A stretch of 64,000 nt of DNA from Bradyrhizobium sp. MOS002 (lineage in GTDB: Bacteria; Pseudomonadota; Alphaproteobacteria; Rhizobiales; Xanthobacteraceae). Shown piece after piece: positions 30,224-43,224 of the stretch. The notes under the pieces were generated by a model. That model saw only the letters and a list, made by a program, of their open reading frames with translations, was not told where the DNA came from and did no database searches. A program made the position numbers and the translations under genes. The first letter of the stretch is position 1, and every line of letters starts with the position of its first letter. The DNA lies in NCBI RefSeq assembly GCF_003020115.1, contig NZ_PYFX01000003.1:806001-870000 (forward strand), given 5' to 3'.

Positions 30224-31762
30224 TTATGCGAGCGGCACCGCGACGAACCGGGTCGCCTGCGCGCTTCTGACCTGCAGGAGCACGCTGCGCTTGCCGGACG
30301 ATTTCGCCTGCGCCAGTTCCGAACGGACATCGCCGATATTGGCAACGGCCTTGCCGCCCACATTGAGGATGACGTCGCCAGTCTGGATGCCGCGTTGCGC
30401 GGCCGGACCTTGCGGATCGACTTCAGTGACGACGACGCCCTTCTGGCCGGCGCCCTGCACGTCGCCGGCCGGAGCCAGGCTGAGCCCGAGACGCGGAGGC
30501 ATGCCGGCATCTGGCTGCGACTTGCCCTCGTCGGCTCTAGCCTGCCGCTCGTTCGGCAACTCGCCGAGCGCCAATGTCACCGTCTTGCTGTCGCCCTTGT
30601 GGACGACGTCGAGCTTCACTGACGTGCCCGGCGCCAGGGTGGCGATGGTGCGGGCGAGATCGCGGGAATCCTTGATCGCGGTGCCGTTGACGGCGGTGAT
30701 GACGTCGCCCGCCTCGATGCCCGCCTTCGCCGCCGGGCTGCCGTCCTGCGGATTGTCGACAATGGCGCCGCGCGCGTCCTTGAGGCCGAGGCTGTCGGCG
30801 ATATCCGATGTCACCGGCTGCACCTGCACGCCGAGCCAGCCGCGCGTAACCGCGCCCCTGTCCTTCAACTGTGCGACGACGAGCTTTGCAGTCGAGGCCG
30901 GAATGTCGAAGCCGATGCCGACCGAGCCGCCGGAGGGCGAGAAGATCGCGGTGTTCACGCCGATCACGTTGCCGTTCATGTCGAAGGCCGGGCCGCCGGA
31001 ATTGCCCTTGTTGATCGGCGCGTCGATCTGGATGAAGTCGTCATAGGGACCGTTGCCGATGTCGCGGCCGCTGGCCGAGACGATGCCGGCGGTCACGGTG
31101 CCGCCGAGGCCGAAGGGATTGCCGACCGCGACCACCCAGTCGCCGATGCGCGGCTTCTGGTCGGAGAATTTGACGAACGGAAAATCCTTCTTGCCTTCGA
31201 CCTTGATCAGCGCGAGATCCGTCTTCGGATCGGTGCCGACCACTTTCGCGCTGTAGATCGTGCCGTCGTCCATCGTCACTTGCACCGACTCGGCGTGATC
31301 GACGACGTGATTGTTGGTCACGGCATAGCCGTCGGCGGAGATGAAGAAGCCGGAGCCCTCACCCGTGATCATCTGGCGGTGCTGGCGCGGCATGCCGTCC
31401 ATGCCACCCGGGCCACGGAAGCCGAATTGCCGCGAGAACTGGTCGAACGGCGATGCTTCGTCCGAATCCATCCGGTTCTGTTGCAGCATCGCGCTCTTGT
31501 CGTTGTCCTGGTCGATCCTGACCCGCACCGAGATGACGGCGGGTTTGACCTTGCTGACGAGGTCGCCGAAGCCCGGCGGTGTCGCGGCGGTCTCCGCGGC
31601 CTGGGCGGGTGCGATGAAGGAGGACGCGCTGAACGGCGAAGAGCCGGGTGCAGTCGCCAGCACGGCCAGGCCAAGCGCGGCCACGGTACCGAGCAGCGCA
31701 AGCCGGCGTGGCCTCAGGATCTTGCGGGTCGCGGTGGTGTCGGAATTGACGCGATCGGTCAT
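30224..31762 (-). CDS. degP: DegP/HtrA-family periplasmic serine endoprotease
   Basis: 512 residues. A long basic N-terminus and hydrophobic segment (LALLGTVAALGLAVLATA) form the export signal, with cleavage near APAQAAE. The trypsin-like domain has the triad His152 (TNNHVVDHA), Asp182 (KTDLALIK) and Ser255 (NKGNSGGPA). Two PDZ domains follow (about 325-415 and 425-510), as in Do-type proteases that degrade or refold misfolded envelope proteins. ATG 31762 gives the usual MTDR start but has no ribosome site; ATG 31804, 14 codons upstream, has AAGGTGG in front and is a good alternative. A hairpin covers that upstream start. Confidence 0.9.
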   Translation of the reverse strand: MTDRVNSDTTATRKILRPRRLALLGTVAALGLAVLATAPGSSPFSASSFIAPAQAAETAATPPGFGDLVSKVKPAVISVRVRIDQDNDKSAMLQQNRMDSDEASPFDQFSRQFGFRGPGGMDGMPRQHRQMITGEGSGFFISADGYAVTNNHVVDHAESVQVTMDDGTIYSAKVVGTDPKTDLALIKVEGKKDFPFVKFSDQKPRIGDWVVAVGNPFGLGGTVTAGIVSASGRDIGNGPYDDFIQIDAPINKGNSGGPAFDMNGNVIGVNTAIFSPSGGSVGIGFDIPASTAKLVVAQLKDRGAVTRGWLGVQVQPVTSDIADSLGLKDARGAIVDNPQDGSPAAKAGIEAGDVITAVNGTAIKDSRDLARTIATLAPGTSVKLDVVHKGDSKTVTLALGELPNERQARADEGKSQPDAGMPPRLGLSLAPAGDVQGAGQKGVVVTEVDPQGPAAQRGIQTGDVILNVGGKAVANIGDVRSELAQAKSSGKRSVLLQVRSAQATRFVAVPLA

Positions 31763-31772
31763 GTCGATATGT

Positions 31773-31806
31773 CCATGTTGGGTAAGTCGCCTTGCACCCA
31801 ACATGG
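31773..31806 (-). promoter_or_regulatory. 11-bp hairpin in the degP leader covering a possible start codon
   Basis: CCATGTTGGGT and ACCCAACATGG are perfect arms with a 12-base loop. In the degP mRNA the upstream ATG (31804) lies in the 5' arm. It could be an RNA switch or, as DNA, an operator. Only the pairing is seen; the role is inference. Confidence 0.5.
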
Positions 31807-31891
31807 TGGTCGCCACCTTACAGCGTCCCGTCCATGCGATTAAATCTTGGCAAAGTAGCCGGGGGCGGCGACAAAACGCCAGGCTGCACAT

Positions 31892-31905
31892 TTGATGCAG
31901 CTCAA
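31892..31905 (+). promoter_or_regulatory. FixK/FNR box upstream of the universal stress gene
   Basis: TTGATGCAGCTCAA matches TTGA-N6-TCAA. Its centre is 68 bases before the ATG at 31967, the distance expected for an activator site at about -41.5. Confidence 0.65.
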
Positions 31906-31966
31906 CGCGGGTCCTGCGCATCGTGAAAGACTGCGGCCACCGGATGATGTCCATCGGAGGCGCGTC

Positions 31967-32803
31967 ATGTACAAAGACATTCTCGTCCACATCCCCACCG
32001 AGCGCCCGATGCGCCCGGTGATCGACGGCTCGATCTCGCTCGCAGCGGGCCTCAACGCCCATCTCGATGCAGTCGCGGTTGGTTATGTGGCAACCAGCGC
32101 GGCCTACGTGATGGAGGGCGGCGCCGCGGTGGCGGCGGTTTTCGAGATGGAGCGCGAAAGCGCAGTGGAGCGGGCCGAGGCGGCGCTCGCGGTGTTCAAG
32201 TGCGAAGCGGTGAACGCCGGCATTTCCTACACATGCCACCCGCTCGGGGCGATGCCGGGGGATGCGGTCGGCTTGCTCGGCGAGATGGCGCGGCTGCACG
32301 ATCTCAGCATTGTGCTCCAGCCGGATCCGGCGCAAGGCTCACTCGACAACGATGTGCCTCGCGAGATCCTGTTCCAGGCGGGCGGCCCGGTGCTTTTCCT
32401 GCCCTATACCTTCCATGGAGCGTTCAAGGCGAAACGGATCGGCATCTGCTGGGATGGCAGCCGCCTCGCCGCGCGCGCCATGCGCGACGCCGCACCATTC
32501 CTGGCCCGCGCCGAGGAAATCGTGATCATTGCGATCAACGAAACAGAGACGGCTCCCGACGAAGTCTCGACGCGCAATCTGGCAAGGCATCTTGGCCGGC
32601 GCGGACTGTCGACCCGCACCGTCAACCTGTCGGCGGCGCGCTCTGACATTCAGCCGACCATGCTGTCGCTAGCAGCCGATGAGAGCCTCGATCTTCTGGT
32701 CATGGGCGGCTACGGCCATTCGCGATTGCAGGAGCGGTTCCTCGGCGGCGTCACCCGCGCCATGCTGGAAGCCATGACGGTGCCGACGCTGATGTCGCAT
32801 TGA
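31967..32803 (+). CDS. Universal stress protein (tandem UspA domains)
   Basis: 278 residues: two Usp domains, about 1-145 and 150-278. The first starts YKDILVHIPTE; the second has GICWDGSRLAARAMRDAAPFL and the nucleotide-loop motif MGGYGHSRLQERFLGG with VPTLMSH at the end, as in ATP-binding Usp proteins. Such proteins help survival under low oxygen and other stress. A FixK box upstream indicates microoxic induction. Divergent from degP. Confidence 0.88.
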   Translation: MYKDILVHIPTERPMRPVIDGSISLAAGLNAHLDAVAVGYVATSAAYVMEGGAAVAAVFEMERESAVERAEAALAVFKCEAVNAGISYTCHPLGAMPGDAVGLLGEMARLHDLSIVLQPDPAQGSLDNDVPREILFQAGGPVLFLPYTFHGAFKAKRIGICWDGSRLAARAMRDAAPFLARAEEIVIIAINETETAPDEVSTRNLARHLGRRGLSTRTVNLSAARSDIQPTMLSLAADESLDLLVMGGYGHSRLQERFLGGVTRAMLEAMTVPTLMSH

Positions 32804-32918
32804 TCGAGGGCTGATCCAGGTCGGGTCGGTCACAAGCCTTGTCGTTCGGGCTGAGAACCGCATCCTTGAGCGATGCCGGCATCGGCAAGTTCAGGTCATG
32901 TTCGAACAAGTTGGACCG

Positions 32919-33131
32919 TCACGCCGCGGCGGGCCTCTCCCACGCCGTGGCCTCGACGCCCTCCTCGTCGTGTTGTGCATTGCACGCGTCGAAATGCGCC
33001 TTGAGTTCGACTTCGGCGAGATATTCGAAATGTTCGGCCTGGCCGAGCAGTTCCCAACTCTGGAGCGGCCGGTAGGCGGCCTGCTGACGACAGAGGGACG
33101 CTAGCGCGCGGTAGCGACGTACGTTGTCCAT
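32919..33131 (-). CDS. Small helical protein, paralogue of the gene at 43461
   Basis: 70 residues: MDNVRRYRALASLCRQQAAY, then SWELLGQAEHFEYLAEVELKAHF. The 69-residue protein at 43461-43670 shares NVRRYR.IASL.RQ.AA.RP.QSW.LL.QA..... GAGGGAGGG lies before the ATG. Two amphipathic helices, cytosolic, function unknown. It separates the stress gene from the cbb operon. Confidence 0.65.
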   Translation of the reverse strand: MDNVRRYRALASLCRQQAAYRPLQSWELLGQAEHFEYLAEVELKAHFDACNAQHDEEGVEATAWERPAAA

Positions 33132-33359
33132 GAGACCCTCCCTCGCATTCACAGAGCTTATTGCTCTTATTTGCGTCAGGGCGATGGCGGTTGTGCAAAA
33201 GATTTGCTGCGCCCGCCGCGCGCTTGACCCGCTTGTTTTTAGGCAAACGCGTATTCAGGCGAAAGTTCCAATCAGCGCGGACTCAGTATGTCCGGAGGAA
33301 AGTGGCACGCCCTGGCACAGCCATGCCGGTGCCCGCTCGCTTCGCCTGTACCCCTTAGT

Positions 33360-34097
33360 CTACCTGATGAGCGCGGGCTCACCGGCTCGCATCGTCCGCT
33401 CCGAACTATGTTGCAGGTTCGGAACCCTGCCGGCTTCCGCGGCAGTGCGGATGGCCGCGATGTTGCCGGCATAGTCCGCGCTGCTCTTGCCGCGAAACAC
33501 CGCCGAACCTGCCACAAGCGTATCGGCGCCCGCTGCGGCCACGGCAGCGGCATTGTCGCGCGTGATGCCGCCGTCAACCTCGAGCCGGATCGGCCGGTCG
33601 CCGATCATGCTTCGAACGCGCCCAATCTTCTCGAGCTGAGACTCGAGGAAGGACTGGCCGCCAAAGCCCGGATTGACCGTCATCACCAGGACGAGGTCGA
33701 GGCGATCGAGCACGTATTCGATCGCGCTTGCGGGAGTAGCGGGACACAGGCTGACGCCGGCTTTCTTGCCGAGCGCGCGGATGGCCTGGAGCGCGCGATC
33801 GAGGTGCGGACCGGCTTCGGCATGCACCGTGATGACATCCGCGCCGGCCTTCGCGAACGCGTCGAGATAAGGATCGGCCGGCGCGATCATGAGATGCACG
33901 TCGAACATTTTCTTCGTCAGCGGCCGGATCGCCTTGATGACGTCCGCACCATAACTGATGTTCGGGACGAAATGCCCGTCCATGACGTCGCAATGAATCC
34001 AGTCGGCGCCCGCAGCGTCGATCGCCGCGATCTCCTCGCCGAGGCGCGCGAAATCCGCAGCCAGGATCGACGGCGCGATGAGGATTTCTCTCGTCAT
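33360..34097 (-). CDS. cbbE: Ribulose-phosphate 3-epimerase
   Basis: 245 residues, TIM barrel. It interconverts ribulose 5-phosphate and xylulose 5-phosphate in the Calvin and pentose phosphate cycles. Motifs: [31 protein letters not shown] with metal and acid-base residues, [19 protein letters not shown] and LEVDGGI. The C-terminus (about 215-245) runs longer than usual. Its start overlaps the cbbX stop by 4 bases, so it is the last gene of the cbb operon. Confidence 0.93.
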   Translation of the reverse strand: MTREILIAPSILAADFARLGEEIAAIDAAGADWIHCDVMDGHFVPNISYGADVIKAIRPLTKKMFDVHLMIAPADPYLDAFAKAGADVITVHAEAGPHLDRALQAIRALGKKAGVSLCPATPASAIEYVLDRLDLVLVMTVNPGFGGQSFLESQLEKIGRVRSMIGDRPIRLEVDGGITRDNAAAVAAAGADTLVAGSAVFRGKSSADYAGNIAAIRTAAEAGRVPNLQHSSERTMRAGEPALIR

Positions 34098-35029
34098 GGC
34101 TTTGCACTCGTCTGCGCGTCCGCACCGCCGCTGAAGACGCGACTCGCCAGGACGTCCATGGGATCGATCGTTTCGAGGTCGGCGATATCGAGCATGCGAT
34201 CGAGATCGGATACCAGGCGATCGGCCTGCCGCAGGCGGATGCGGTCGACGGCGTTGCGGATCGAGCGCGCATTGGAGAAGAACGGCTGGGTCCGGCGCAG
34301 CGCGATGTATCTCTCGAACGCCTCACGCGCCGCCGCCGAGAGGCGATAACCCCGTTCCTTCAGCATCAGTTCGGCGATGACGAGCAGCTCGGCTTCCGCA
34401 TAGTCCGGAAAGTCGATGTGGTGCGCGATGCGCGAACGGAAGCCGGGATTGGAGGCGAAGAAGCTGTTCATTCGCTCGCCATAGCCGGCAAGGATCACGA
34501 CGAGGTCCTCGCGCTGGTTCTCCATCACCTGGAGTAGAATCTCGATCGCCTCCTGGCCGTAGTCGCGCTCGTTGTCGGGACGGTGCAGATAATAGGCTTC
34601 GTCGATGAACAACACGCCGCCCATCGCCTTCTTCAGGATCTCCTTGGTCTTCGGCGCGGTGTGGCCGATATACTGGCCGACGAGATCGTCGCGCGTCACC
34701 GAGATCACCTGCCCGCGCCGCACGAAGCCAAGGCCGTGCAGGATCTTTGCCATGCGCAACGCGACGGTCGTCTTGCCGGTGCCGGGATTGCCGGTGAACG
34801 ACATGTGCAGCGTCGGCGGCGACGAAGCCAGTCCCGCCCGCTGCCGGATACGTTCGATCAGCAAGAGCGACGCGATTTGGCGCACGCGGTTCTTCACCGG
34901 CTTCAATCCGATCAGCTCCTGCTCGAGCTGCTGCAGCGTGCCGATGATTCCAGCCGCTTCGGCCTCCTTGCGGAGATCGAAACTGGTCTCACCGGGGTCA
35001 GTGGTCATTGCGTGGGGAACATCCAGCAT
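34094..35029 (-). CDS. cbbX: CbbX, red-type Rubisco activase (AAA+)
   Basis: 311 residues, AAA+ ATPase. Walker A is GNPGTGKTT and Walker B is [10 protein letters not shown]; a sensor region ([23 protein letters not shown]) follows. It remodels inhibited form IC/ID Rubisco by pulling the C-terminal tail of the large subunit. ATG 35029 has GAGG 5 bases upstream; a GTG two codons earlier is also possible. It is separated from cbbS by 99 bases holding two hairpins and overlaps cbbE by 4. Confidence 0.93.
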   Translation of the reverse strand: MLDVPHAMTTDPGETSFDLRKEAEAAGIIGTLQQLEQELIGLKPVKNRVRQIASLLLIERIRQRAGLASSPPTLHMSFTGNPGTGKTTVALRMAKILHGLGFVRRGQVISVTRDDLVGQYIGHTAPKTKEILKKAMGGVLFIDEAYYLHRPDNERDYGQEAIEILLQVMENQREDLVVILAGYGERMNSFFASNPGFRSRIAHHIDFPDYAEAELLVIAELMLKERGYRLSAAAREAFERYIALRRTQPFFSNARSIRNAVDRIRLRQADRLVSDLDRMLDIADLETIDPMDVLASRVFSGGADAQTSAKP

Positions 35030-35048
35030 CGGCACCTCGAAGAAAAGG

Positions 35049-35111
35049 GCTTCGCCGCGGGGGGAGCGGCGAAGCAGTGGTCCGCCAAGGAAACGGAGCA
35101 GGGAGTGCTCC
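35049..35111 (-). promoter_or_regulatory. Two hairpins between cbbS and cbbX
   Basis: GCTTCGCCGC / GCGGCGAAGC (10 bp perfect, loop of 7) at 35049-35075, and GGAGCA / TGCTCC (6 bp) at 35095-35111. No T run follows the first. Such hairpins after Rubisco genes may stabilise the upstream mRNA and lower the downstream level; that role is inferred. Confidence 0.55.
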
Positions 35112-35128
35112 GCGCGGAGGAGGATGAC

Positions 35129-35536
35129 TTAGGTTGACGCGAGCGCGGGTTGCCGGCGCACGGTTGCGTAGCGGATCGCGCGCCCGCCGACCTCCTGCCG
35201 CACCAGCTCGAACTCGGCCTCCTGCGGCGGGCGGTTGACGATGAACGAGATCCGAACCGATTCCCAGCCATGGCTGGAGTCGAAGCCGCTAAGGCGGATG
35301 TAACGGTCGCCATACACTCTGCGGCATTCGGCGAGCTCCATCATCACGCCGGCGGCGTCCTGGAGATCGAACATCGGCAGGCCCCACATCTCCCAATAGG
35401 TGTTGCGGGGATGCGGATCGTCGGTGAACTCGATGTTCACCGCCCAACCGTTGGTCAGGCAATACTGCACCTGCTTGGTGATCTGATCGTCGGTCAGATC
35501 TGGCAGGAACGAGAAGCAGCCTTGGGTCAGCTTCAT
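35129..35536 (-). CDS. cbbS: Rubisco small subunit, form IC
   Basis: 135 residues. MKLTQGCFSFLPDLTDDQI, GWAVNIEFTDDPHPRNTYWEMWGLPMFDL in outline and the long C-terminal extension (FIVNRPPQEAEFELVRQEVGGRAI) mark the red-type (IC) small subunit. It starts 11 bases after cbbL. Eight copies cap the L8S8 enzyme. Confidence 0.95.
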   Translation of the reverse strand: MKLTQGCFSFLPDLTDDQITKQVQYCLTNGWAVNIEFTDDPHPRNTYWEMWGLPMFDLQDAAGVMMELAECRRVYGDRYIRLSGFDSSHGWESVRISFIVNRPPQEAEFELVRQEVGGRAIRYATVRRQPALAST

Positions 35537-35547
35537 GTCAAATCTCC

Positions 35548-38143
<2,596 letters not shown>

Positions 38144-38157
38144 GGCAATTCCTCCTG

Positions 38158-40179
38158 TTATCTCTTGCTTGCGCGGGCGATGGCGCGACGCGCGGCTTCC
38201 GCGATTCCTTGCGGCGTAATGCCGAATTCGCGGTACAGCACGGGTGCGGGCGCCGAGGCGCCGAAGCCGCGCATGCCCACGAACTCGCCATCGGAGCCGA
38301 TCCAGCGATGCCAATCGCCGGCGACTGCCGCCTCGATGCCTACCCGTGGCGCAGTGCCGAGCACGGCAGCGCGGTAGTCCTCGGGCTGCTCCTCGAACAA
38401 GGCGAAGCAGGGTGCGGAGACCACGGCCGCGCGAACGTGCTCGGTGGCGAGCAGGCGAGCCGCTTCCAGCGCAATTGACACTTCCGAACCCGTTGCGATG
38501 AGCGTCACGTCTCGGCCGCCGTCAGGCGAGACGATGAGATAGGCGCCACGGGCGACGCGATTTCTACCGCGGACATCGCTGCGGAAGGTCGGCAGGGCCT
38601 GACGGGACAGGCACAGCACGGAGGGACGATCTTCAGCTTGGAGCGCGCAGTCCCATGCTTCCAGCGTCTCGACCGCATCGGCCGGCCGGAACACAAGCAG
38701 GTTCGGAATGACGCGAAGCGCTGCGAGATGCTCGACCGGTTGGTGCGTGGGGCCGTCCTCACCGAGGCCAATGGAGTCATGGGTCATCACGTGAATGACG
38801 CGGATCCGCATCAAGGCCGCAAGACGGATCGCCGGACGGCTGTAATCGGAGAAGGCGAGGAAGGTGCCGCCATAGGGAATGAAGCCGCCGTGCAGCGCGA
38901 GGCCGTTCATCGCGGCCGCCATGCCGTGCTCGCGGATGCCGTAATGGATGTAATCGCCGGCGAACGCGTCGCGCTTGACCGGGGTCTGCGCCTTGGCATG
39001 CGTCAGGTTTGAATGCGTCAGGTCCGCCGAGCCACCGACAAATCCGGGAATCGTCCCAGCGATGGCCTCGAGCACCTGTTGCGACGCCTGCCGCGTCGCG
39101 AGCTTTGGACGCTCGGTGGCAAAGCGTTCGCGCAATTTCGCCGAGGCCTGGGCATAGGCGTTCGGCAGGGCAACCGCCTTGCCCTCGATAAACAGGTCGC
39201 GCTGCTCGGCCGTCGCGCATTCGTAGCGATCGAGCCAGGCGAGACGCTCGACCTGCCCGCGCTGCCCGATCATCCGCCATGCTTTCAGCATCGTGACAGG
39301 CACCACGAAGGGCTGATAGTCCCAGCCGAGCGTTCGCCGCGCCGCCGCGGTCTGCTCGGTGCCGAGCGGCGCGCCATGCGCCTTCTCGGTGCCCTGACGA
39401 TCCGGCGCGCCATAGCCGATGACGGTGCGGCAGGCAATCAGCGACGGTCTTGTGCTCTCACGCTCCTCGGCAATCGCCTGCGCGACTGCTTCGGGATCGT
39501 GCCCGTCGACACGGCGCACCGACCAGCCGGATGCAGCGAAGCGCGCGAGCTGGTCGTCGGAGGTCGCGAGCGAGGTCGGGCCGTCAATGGAGATGCCGTT
39601 GTCGTCGAACAGCACGATCAGGCGGGACAATTGCAGATGGCCGGCGAGCGAGATCGCTTCCTGGCTGATGCCTTCCATCAGACAGCCGTCGCCAGCGATC
39701 ACGTACGTAAAGTGATCGACGAGGCCCTCGCCATGCCGCGCATTGGCCATGCGCTCGGCGAGCGCCATGCCGACCGCGGTCGCAATCCCCTGCCCCAGCG
39801 GACCGGTCGTCGTCTCGACGCCCGGCGTATGGCCATATTCCGGATGGCCCGGCGTCTTCGAGCCCCATTGCCTGAAGGCCTTGATGTCATCGAGGCTGAC
39901 GTCGCCGCCGGTGAGATAGAGCAATGCATAGAGCAGCATCGAGCCATGGCCCGCCGACAGCACGAAGCGGTCGCGGTCCGGCCAATTGGGGTGAGCCGAG
40001 TCGAATTTCAGGAATCGCGAGAACAGCACGGTGGCGACATCGGCCATGCCCATGGGCAGGCCGGGATGACCGGATTGCGAGGCTTCGATGGCGTCGACCG
40101 CGAGGAAGCGGACGGCGTTGGCGAGATCGCTGTGCGAGACCGCCGTGAGGTCGGCGTCGGCGTGAACTGAGATGTTCAT
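38158..40179 (-). CDS. cbbT: Transketolase
   Basis: 673 residues, TPP-dependent, moves two-carbon units between sugar phosphates in Rubisco-substrate regeneration. TPP and metal motif [19 protein letters not shown]...DDNGISIDG; substrate segments [11 protein letters not shown] and [39 protein letters not shown] precedes the ATG. Gap to cbbP is 16 bases. Confidence 0.95.
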   Translation of the reverse strand: MNISVHADADLTAVSHSDLANAVRFLAVDAIEASQSGHPGLPMGMADVATVLFSRFLKFDSAHPNWPDRDRFVLSAGHGSMLLYALLYLTGGDVSLDDIKAFRQWGSKTPGHPEYGHTPGVETTTGPLGQGIATAVGMALAERMANARHGEGLVDHFTYVIAGDGCLMEGISQEAISLAGHLQLSRLIVLFDDNGISIDGPTSLATSDDQLARFAASGWSVRRVDGHDPEAVAQAIAEERESTRPSLIACRTVIGYGAPDRQGTEKAHGAPLGTEQTAAARRTLGWDYQPFVVPVTMLKAWRMIGQRGQVERLAWLDRYECATAEQRDLFIEGKAVALPNAYAQASAKLRERFATERPKLATRQASQQVLEAIAGTIPGFVGGSADLTHSNLTHAKAQTPVKRDAFAGDYIHYGIREHGMAAAMNGLALHGGFIPYGGTFLAFSDYSRPAIRLAALMRIRVIHVMTHDSIGLGEDGPTHQPVEHLAALRVIPNLLVFRPADAVETLEAWDCALQAEDRPSVLCLSRQALPTFRSDVRGRNRVARGAYLIVSPDGGRDVTLIATGSEVSIALEAARLLATEHVRAAVVSAPCFALFEEQPEDYRAAVLGTAPRVGIEAAVAGDWHRWIGSDGEFVGMRGFGASAPAPVLYREFGITPQGIAEAARRAIARASKR

Positions 40180-40195
40180 CGGATCCTCTCCTTGT

Positions 40196-41071
40196 TCACT
40201 TTAGGTTTCGCTTGCGCTCGATCAGCTGCATGATCAGCGGCGTCAGGATGAGCTGCATGGCAAGATCGAGCTTCGCGCCGGGGCACACGATCGAATTGGC
40301 ACGCGACATCCAGCTTTGCGGCAGCATCGAGAGCAGATAGGGGAAGTCGATGCCGCGCGGGTTCTTGAAGCGGATCACGACCATCGACTCGTCCGGCGTC
40401 GGGATCCAGCGCGCGATGAACGGATTGGAGGTGTCCACCGTCGGCACGCGCTGGAAGTTGATGTCGGTCTCGGAAAACTGCGGGCAGATGTAGTGGATGT
40501 AGTCGGGCATCCGCCGCAGAACAGTGTCGGTGACGGCCTCGGTCGAATAGCCTCGCGCACTGCGGTCGCGATGCAGCTTCTGGATCCATTCGAGATTGAT
40601 GACGGGCACGACGCCGATCTTGAGGTCGGCATAACGCGCGACATTGACCTTGTCGGTGACGACGGCGCCGTGCAGGCCCTCGTAGAACAGCAGGTCGGAG
40701 TTCTCCGGCAGCCGTTTCCATTCGGTGAAAGTGCCGGGTGCGGCGCTATGCGTCGCGGATTCTTCGGCATCGTGGACATAGTGCCGCGTCGTCGCCGTGC
40801 CGGTCTCGCCATAGTCGCGGAACGCCCGCTCCAGCTCCTCGAACAGGTTGGTCTCGGGGCTGAAATGGCTGAAATGCCTGTTGCCGCGCTCGGCCTCCTT
40901 GGCCATCTGCGTGCGCATTTCCGCGCGATCGTAGCGATGAAAGGCATCGCCTTCGATGTAGGCGGCGTTGACCTTCTCGCGGAAGAATATCTGCTCAAAG
41001 GTCTTCTTGACCGAGGTGGTGCCGGCGCCGGAGGAGCCAGTGATGGAGATGATCGGATACTTCCTGGACAT
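40196..41071 (-). CDS. cbbP: Phosphoribulokinase
   Basis: 291 residues, bacterial (class I) type. Walker A is [31 protein letters not shown] contains the catalytic base Asp, and [11 protein letters not shown] is the Walker B region. It phosphorylates ribulose 5-phosphate, a reaction particular to the Calvin cycle. 12 bases after cbbF. Confidence 0.96.
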   Translation of the reverse strand: MSRKYPIISITGSSGAGTTSVKKTFEQIFFREKVNAAYIEGDAFHRYDRAEMRTQMAKEAERGNRHFSHFSPETNLFEELERAFRDYGETGTATTRHYVHDAEESATHSAAPGTFTEWKRLPENSDLLFYEGLHGAVVTDKVNVARYADLKIGVVPVINLEWIQKLHRDRSARGYSTEAVTDTVLRRMPDYIHYICPQFSETDINFQRVPTVDTSNPFIARWIPTPDESMVVIRFKNPRGIDFPYLLSMLPQSWMSRANSIVCPGAKLDLAMQLILTPLIMQLIERKRNLK

Positions 41072-41083
41072 GGAATGCCTCGC

Positions 41084-42121
41084 TCACAGCCGGAAGAAGC
41101 CGCGCCGCGCGAACAGCGGTGCGGAAACGCTGGCGACCAGCAAGGGATCGCAATGCAGTTCCTCGACGCGCTGCACCTCGTTGCTCGAGCCCATGATCAG
41201 CGGCACGCGCTGATGCAGGCTCTGCGCCGCGAGTTCGAGGATGCGTTCGCGCCCGGTCGAAGCCGAGCCGCCGGCCTGCTCGATGATGTAAGCCATCGGA
41301 TGCGCTTCGTAGACGAGGCGCAGACGGCCGTCGCCATAGCCGGGCCGTGCATCGGAGGGATAGAGGAACACGCCGCCGCGGGTGAGGATGCGATAGGCCT
41401 CGGCAACCAGCGATCCGACCCAGCGCATGTTGAAATTGTGGTTGGCCGGACCTTCCACACCGGCGAGGCATTCGTCGACGAAGGCGCGCACCGGCTGTTC
41501 CCAATGCCGGCGGTTCGAGGCGTTGATCGCGAACTCCTCGCAGGTCTCCGAGATCTGCACGGCGCTGCGCGCGAGACGGAAGCAACCGGACTTGCGGTCG
41601 AGCGTGAAGATGTCGACGCCGTCGCCGAGCGTCAGCACCAGCGAGGTCTGCGGGCCGTAGGTGACGAACCCCGCCGCGAGCTGCGCCGAGCCGCGCTGAT
41701 GGAAGGCGAGCGCAAGATCATCCGGCGCGGGCAGGATCGAGAAGATCGTGCCCACGGTCATGTTGATGTCGATGTTGGAGGAGCCGTCGAGCGGGTCGAT
41801 CGCGATGCAGATCTTCGCCGCGCGATCACCGATCTGAGGTTCGCGCATCTCCTCTGACGCCAGTGCCGCGATCGGCAGCTTGCCGAGACAACGGCGCAGG
41901 ATCGCGTCGGCCTGCACGTCGAGATCGCACTGGACGTCACCGTCGCTATTGCGGCCGGTGGTCAGGCCGGAGGCGTCCGCAAGGTCTCCGGTGGCGATGA
42001 GATCGGCGATCTCGATCGCGGCCGCCGCGATGGCATCGACCGCGGCCGCCACGGCCAGCGCATGCGGCGCCGTGTCAGAATACCGTTGAAGGTGGTCGTC
42101 CAGCCTGAGTTGCCCGGTCAT
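41084..42121 (-). CDS. cbbF: Fructose-1,6-bisphosphatase, class I
   Basis: 345 residues. The metal-binding [16 protein letters not shown] block and [18 protein letters not shown] are diagnostic. It dephosphorylates fructose 1,6- and probably sedoheptulose 1,7-bisphosphate. ATG 42121 is chosen over one 10 codons upstream because it gives the family start [13 protein letters not shown]. First gene of the operon, divergent from cbbR. Confidence 0.94.
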   Translation of the reverse strand: MTGQLRLDDHLQRYSDTAPHALAVAAAVDAIAAAAIEIADLIATGDLADASGLTTGRNSDGDVQCDLDVQADAILRRCLGKLPIAALASEEMREPQIGDRAAKICIAIDPLDGSSNIDINMTVGTIFSILPAPDDLALAFHQRGSAQLAAGFVTYGPQTSLVLTLGDGVDIFTLDRKSGCFRLARSAVQISETCEEFAINASNRRHWEQPVRAFVDECLAGVEGPANHNFNMRWVGSLVAEAYRILTRGGVFLYPSDARPGYGDGRLRLVYEAHPMAYIIEQAGGSASTGRERILELAAQSLHQRVPLIMGSSNEVQRVEELHCDPLLVASVSAPLFARRGFFRL

Positions 42122-42216
42122 CTGCGTCCATCCCCTTTGTTGGTGCCGCATCCAGTTCCCTCGCGCTGGAGGTCGGTGCGGTCAGTGCCAACAACGATGA
42201 GATTGACAGGGGAGGC

Positions 42217-42242
42217 TTAATAAGGAAAATTTCTATTCATAA
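42217..42242. promoter_or_regulatory. AT-rich dyad, probable CbbR operator
   Basis: An imperfect dyad runs from TTAATAAGG through AAAATTT to CTATTCATAA; the outer TTA...TAA ends agree with LysR-type sites (T-N11-A). It lies in the 120-base gap between cbbF and cbbR and touches the cbbR start codon, so CbbR binding would also limit its own gene. Confidence 0.55.
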
Positions 42243-43213
42243 TGAGCGCCAAAGAAATATCTTATAATGCCCACTCGGCGGCGCAGCTCCGGCATCTCAC
42301 GATCCGGCAGCTTCGCTCGCTTGCGGCGCTCTCGGCCAGAGGCAGCGTCACGGCAGCCTCGAGCCAGCTCGGCCTGACGCAGCCGGCCGTGACGCAGCAG
42401 CTGCGCCAGCTTCAGGATCTCGCCGGCCTGCCTCTGCTGCAGCGGACCGGCGACGGCATGCTGCTGACGGAGGCGGGCAAGGAGGTGCTGGCGCTCGCCG
42501 AGCGCGTCGAGGCCGCAATCGCGGACTGCCAGGGCTCGCTCGACCTGCTTGCGGGGCGGACCGGCGGCACGGTGCATCTCGGCGCGGTCTCGACCGCAAA
42601 ATATTTCGTGCCGCACGCAATCGCGGCATTCTCGAAGCGGCATCCGAAGATCGAGATCAAGCTCACCGTCGGCAATCGCGAGGAGATCCGCGGAGCCATG
42701 CACGGCTACGACCTCGACTTCGCGGTGATGGGTCGGCCACCGGCCGATGTCAGCGTCGACGTCCGCCAGCTCGGGCGCAATCCGCATATCATCGTCGCGC
42801 GCAAGGGGCACTGGCTCGAGAACGATTCCGGCCTCAACCTGACCGACCTCGTGCATGAGACCTTCCTCACCCGCGAGCCCGGCTCGGGCACGCGGACGCT
42901 GATGGAAGGCATGTTCCAGAGGTCGGATCTCGAGCCGATCATCGGCATGGAGATGAGCAGCAACGAGACCATCAAGCAGGCGGTGATCGCCGGGCTCGGC
43001 ATCGCCTTCATCTCGGCCCACACCGTGGCGCACGAGCTCACCGAGGGCCGGCTCGTCGTGCTCGACGTCGCGGGCCTGCCGATCGTGCGGCAATGGTATG
43101 TGATCCGCCGCAGCGACAAGGTGCTGTTGCCGCCGGCGCAGGCGATGTTCGATTTTCTGGGCTCGGAAGGGTCGAACTATCTTCCCGAATTGCCCGAATT
43201 CGGCGCGCGATAG
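42242..43213 (+). CDS. cbbR: CbbR, LysR-type activator of the Calvin cycle operon
   Basis: 323 residues. Residues 18-78 form the winged HTH (LTIRQLRSLAALSARGSVTAASSQLGLTQPAVTQQLRQLQ in outline); residues about 105-310 form the LysR effector domain. Position and orientation, divergent from cbbF, are those of cbbR in other bacteria; effectors there include phosphorylated sugars, ATP and NADPH. No ribosome site stands at the usual distance; the nearest AAGGA is 14 bases off. Confidence 0.93.
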   Translation: MSAKEISYNAHSAAQLRHLTIRQLRSLAALSARGSVTAASSQLGLTQPAVTQQLRQLQDLAGLPLLQRTGDGMLLTEAGKEVLALAERVEAAIADCQGSLDLLAGRTGGTVHLGAVSTAKYFVPHAIAAFSKRHPKIEIKLTVGNREEIRGAMHGYDLDFAVMGRPPADVSVDVRQLGRNPHIIVARKGHWLENDSGLNLTDLVHETFLTREPGSGTRTLMEGMFQRSDLEPIIGMEMSSNETIKQAVIAGLGIAFISAHTVAHELTEGRLVVLDVAGLPIVRQWYVIRRSDKVLLPPAQAMFDFLGSEGSNYLPELPEFGAR

Positions 43214-43224
43214 CCTACCGAAGT

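Noticed and set aside
38209..40170. Long plus-strand frames opposite cbbT
   Set aside because: Shadows of the transketolase gene.
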